Assembly: GCA_945928585.1 (NCBI GenBank)
Contig: CAMENQ010000178.1
Span: 1-5,366 of the forward strand
DNA: 5,366 bases
From: an uncultured Roseburia sp.
GTDB taxonomy: Bacteria; Bacillota; Clostridia; Lachnospirales; Lachnospiraceae
Reading direction: 5' to 3'
The notes under the pieces are model-generated. The model had not been told where the DNA came from, did not search any database, and saw nothing but the letters and a program-made list of their open reading frames with translations. Shown here piece by piece: positions 4,999-5,366 of this stretch (position 1 is the stretch's first letter; each line of letters opens with the position of its first letter). The translations under genes and the position numbers were made by a program.

Positions 4999-5184
4999 TT
5001 ACATATTACGTTTTCTTCTATTCCAATGAGTAATTGCTTCTTCATCAGAAAAGAAACCTTTGCCCATAGTTATGTCACATTTTTCATTTGTGCATCCAAT
5101 GGTTACTGTACCATATTCACTATTAAAACATATAATTTCTGCATTGCTTCCGCAAAACGGACAAGGTTTAATTTTTTTCTTCAT
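4999..5184 (-). CDS. Lar-like zinc-finger protein (restriction alleviation family type), 61 aa
   Basis: The sequence has the layout of the Lar restriction-alleviation family. A basic start leads into PCPFCGS (C8, C11), then IGCTNEKC (C31, C36), then the closing EEAITHWNRR (48-57). The four Cys should bind one zinc ion. In E. coli the Rac-prophage Lar protein reduces type I restriction by modulating EcoKI. Many phages and prophages carry short proteins with the same CPFCG...WNRR frame whose function is untested, and this one may simply be such a zinc finger. Length is typical. The ATG at 5184 is preceded by AGAGGTG about 7 nt upstream. It is the first gene of the four-gene unit, with 12 nt to the BI-1 gene. 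Assignment to the family is good, but anti-restriction activity is inferred. Confidence 0.8.
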   Translation of the reverse strand: MKKKIKPCPFCGSNAEIICFNSEYGTVTIGCTNEKCDITMGKGFFSDEEAITHWNRRKRNM

Positions 5185-5243
5185 AGTTTGTCACCTCTCA
5201 TTTTAATTTATATCAGTATCTTCATAAAATATTCAGTTATAAA

Positions 5244-5252
5244 CCCTCCTTT
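5244..5252 (-). promoter_or_regulatory. Orphan Shine-Dalgarno-like sequence in the unit 1 leader
   Basis: AAAGGAGGG on the minus strand is a better ribosome site than that of the Lar-like gene, yet no ATG, GTG or TTG lies at a suitable distance. The nearest ATG (5225, encoding MKILI then stop at 5208) is 18 nt away. It may be a relic or a site for a non-canonical start. Confidence 0.35.
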
Positions 5253-5278
5253 CTTACATAAAATAAACAACTCATATC

Positions 5279-5331
5279 TAGTATGCTGTTTTGACTTTTA
5301 TGATTTATAACATATACTGCACTGATATCAG
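5279..5331 (-). promoter_or_regulatory. Inferred promoter region of unit 1 with CATACTA and a palindrome
   Basis: CATACTA reads on the minus strand at 5285-5279, giving an inferred leader of about 90 nt before the Lar-like start. The perfect 10-bp palindrome CTGATATCAG (5322-5331) is centred about 41 bp upstream and could be an operator. The GTTTGTCC box found at the unit 2 and unit 4 promoters is absent. No -35 hexamer of the usual type is seen. Confidence 0.4.
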
Positions 5332-5345
5332 GATAGTACTGTTTT

Positions 5346-5366
5346 AAAAAAAATAGACCCGGCATA
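5346..5366 (-). terminator. Probable terminator, second arm only (cut by window edge)
   Basis: On the minus strand GCCGGGTC is followed by TA and eight T residues (5353-5346), the usual look of the descending arm and U-tract of an intrinsic terminator. The matching first arm would lie beyond the right edge. All three complete terminators here sit in the same position relative to a CATACTA promoter, which supports the call. Confidence 0.4.

Noticed and set aside
5197..5202. Mini-frame beginning ATGAGAGG just before the Lar-like start, with stop overlapping its ATG
   Set aside because: Only six codons, and it consists mainly of the ribosome binding site of the Lar-like gene, so it is probably chance.
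5026..5310. Plus-strand frame opposite the Lar-like gene and its leader
   Set aside because: Low-complexity hydrophobic translation antisense to a recognisable zinc-finger gene, and it runs through the inferred promoter.

Overview
The window is AT-rich. Every gene I can support lies on the minus strand, so transcription runs from high to low coordinates. Strong AGGAGG-type ribosome binding sites, tight gene packing, intrinsic terminators with long T-runs and low GC point to a Firmicutes host, probably a gut Clostridia/Lachnospiraceae-type bacterium. The gene content suggests a phage, prophage or large plasmid rather than core chromosome: a short Rad50/SMC-like ATPase, a Lar-like zinc finger, a phage-style DUF370 protein and several small orphan proteins. 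TAA, TAG and TGA all end genes here, so the standard bacterial code applies. No hallmark structural, replication or integrase gene is visible, so the type of element is inference.

The layout is four transcription units, each bounded by an intrinsic terminator and each preceded by an intergenic promoter region of about 170-190 bp. In transcription order: (1) 5184 to 3499 is a four-gene operon of a Lar-like zinc finger (61 aa), a Bax-inhibitor-1 family membrane protein (211 aa), a C-terminal zinc-ribbon protein (133 aa) and an unrecognised acidic protein (142 aa), ending in a 16-pair hairpin terminator. (2) 3310 to 2387 holds an acidic-tailed 91-aa protein, a helical 121-aa protein and an 85-aa DUF370/RemA-like protein, ending in an 11-bp perfect hairpin. 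(3) 2214 to 388 is a single gene for a 608-aa Rad50/SMC-like ATPase, followed by a terminator at 303-338. (4) From 213 to the left edge runs the start of a single-pass membrane protein, cut by the window.

The clearest unexplained pattern is in the intergenic regions. All four contain the heptamer CATACTA on the transcribed strand, and in three of them it lies about 35-45 bp before the first start codon, where a -10 element belongs. None has a convincing sigma-A -35 hexamer. Two of the four (units 2 and 4) also carry a 15-bp box, TAAATRCGTTTGTCC, exactly 26 bp upstream of CATACTA, and degenerate copies of this box form the stem of the unit 1 terminator. This looks like a dedicated promoter class shared by the element's operons.

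Unit 3 and perhaps unit 2 look like DNA maintenance or recombination functions. Unit 1 looks like a host-interaction cassette. How these units cooperate cannot be shown from the window alone. Four reading frames extend upstream through their own ribosome binding sites; I have moved those starts inward.
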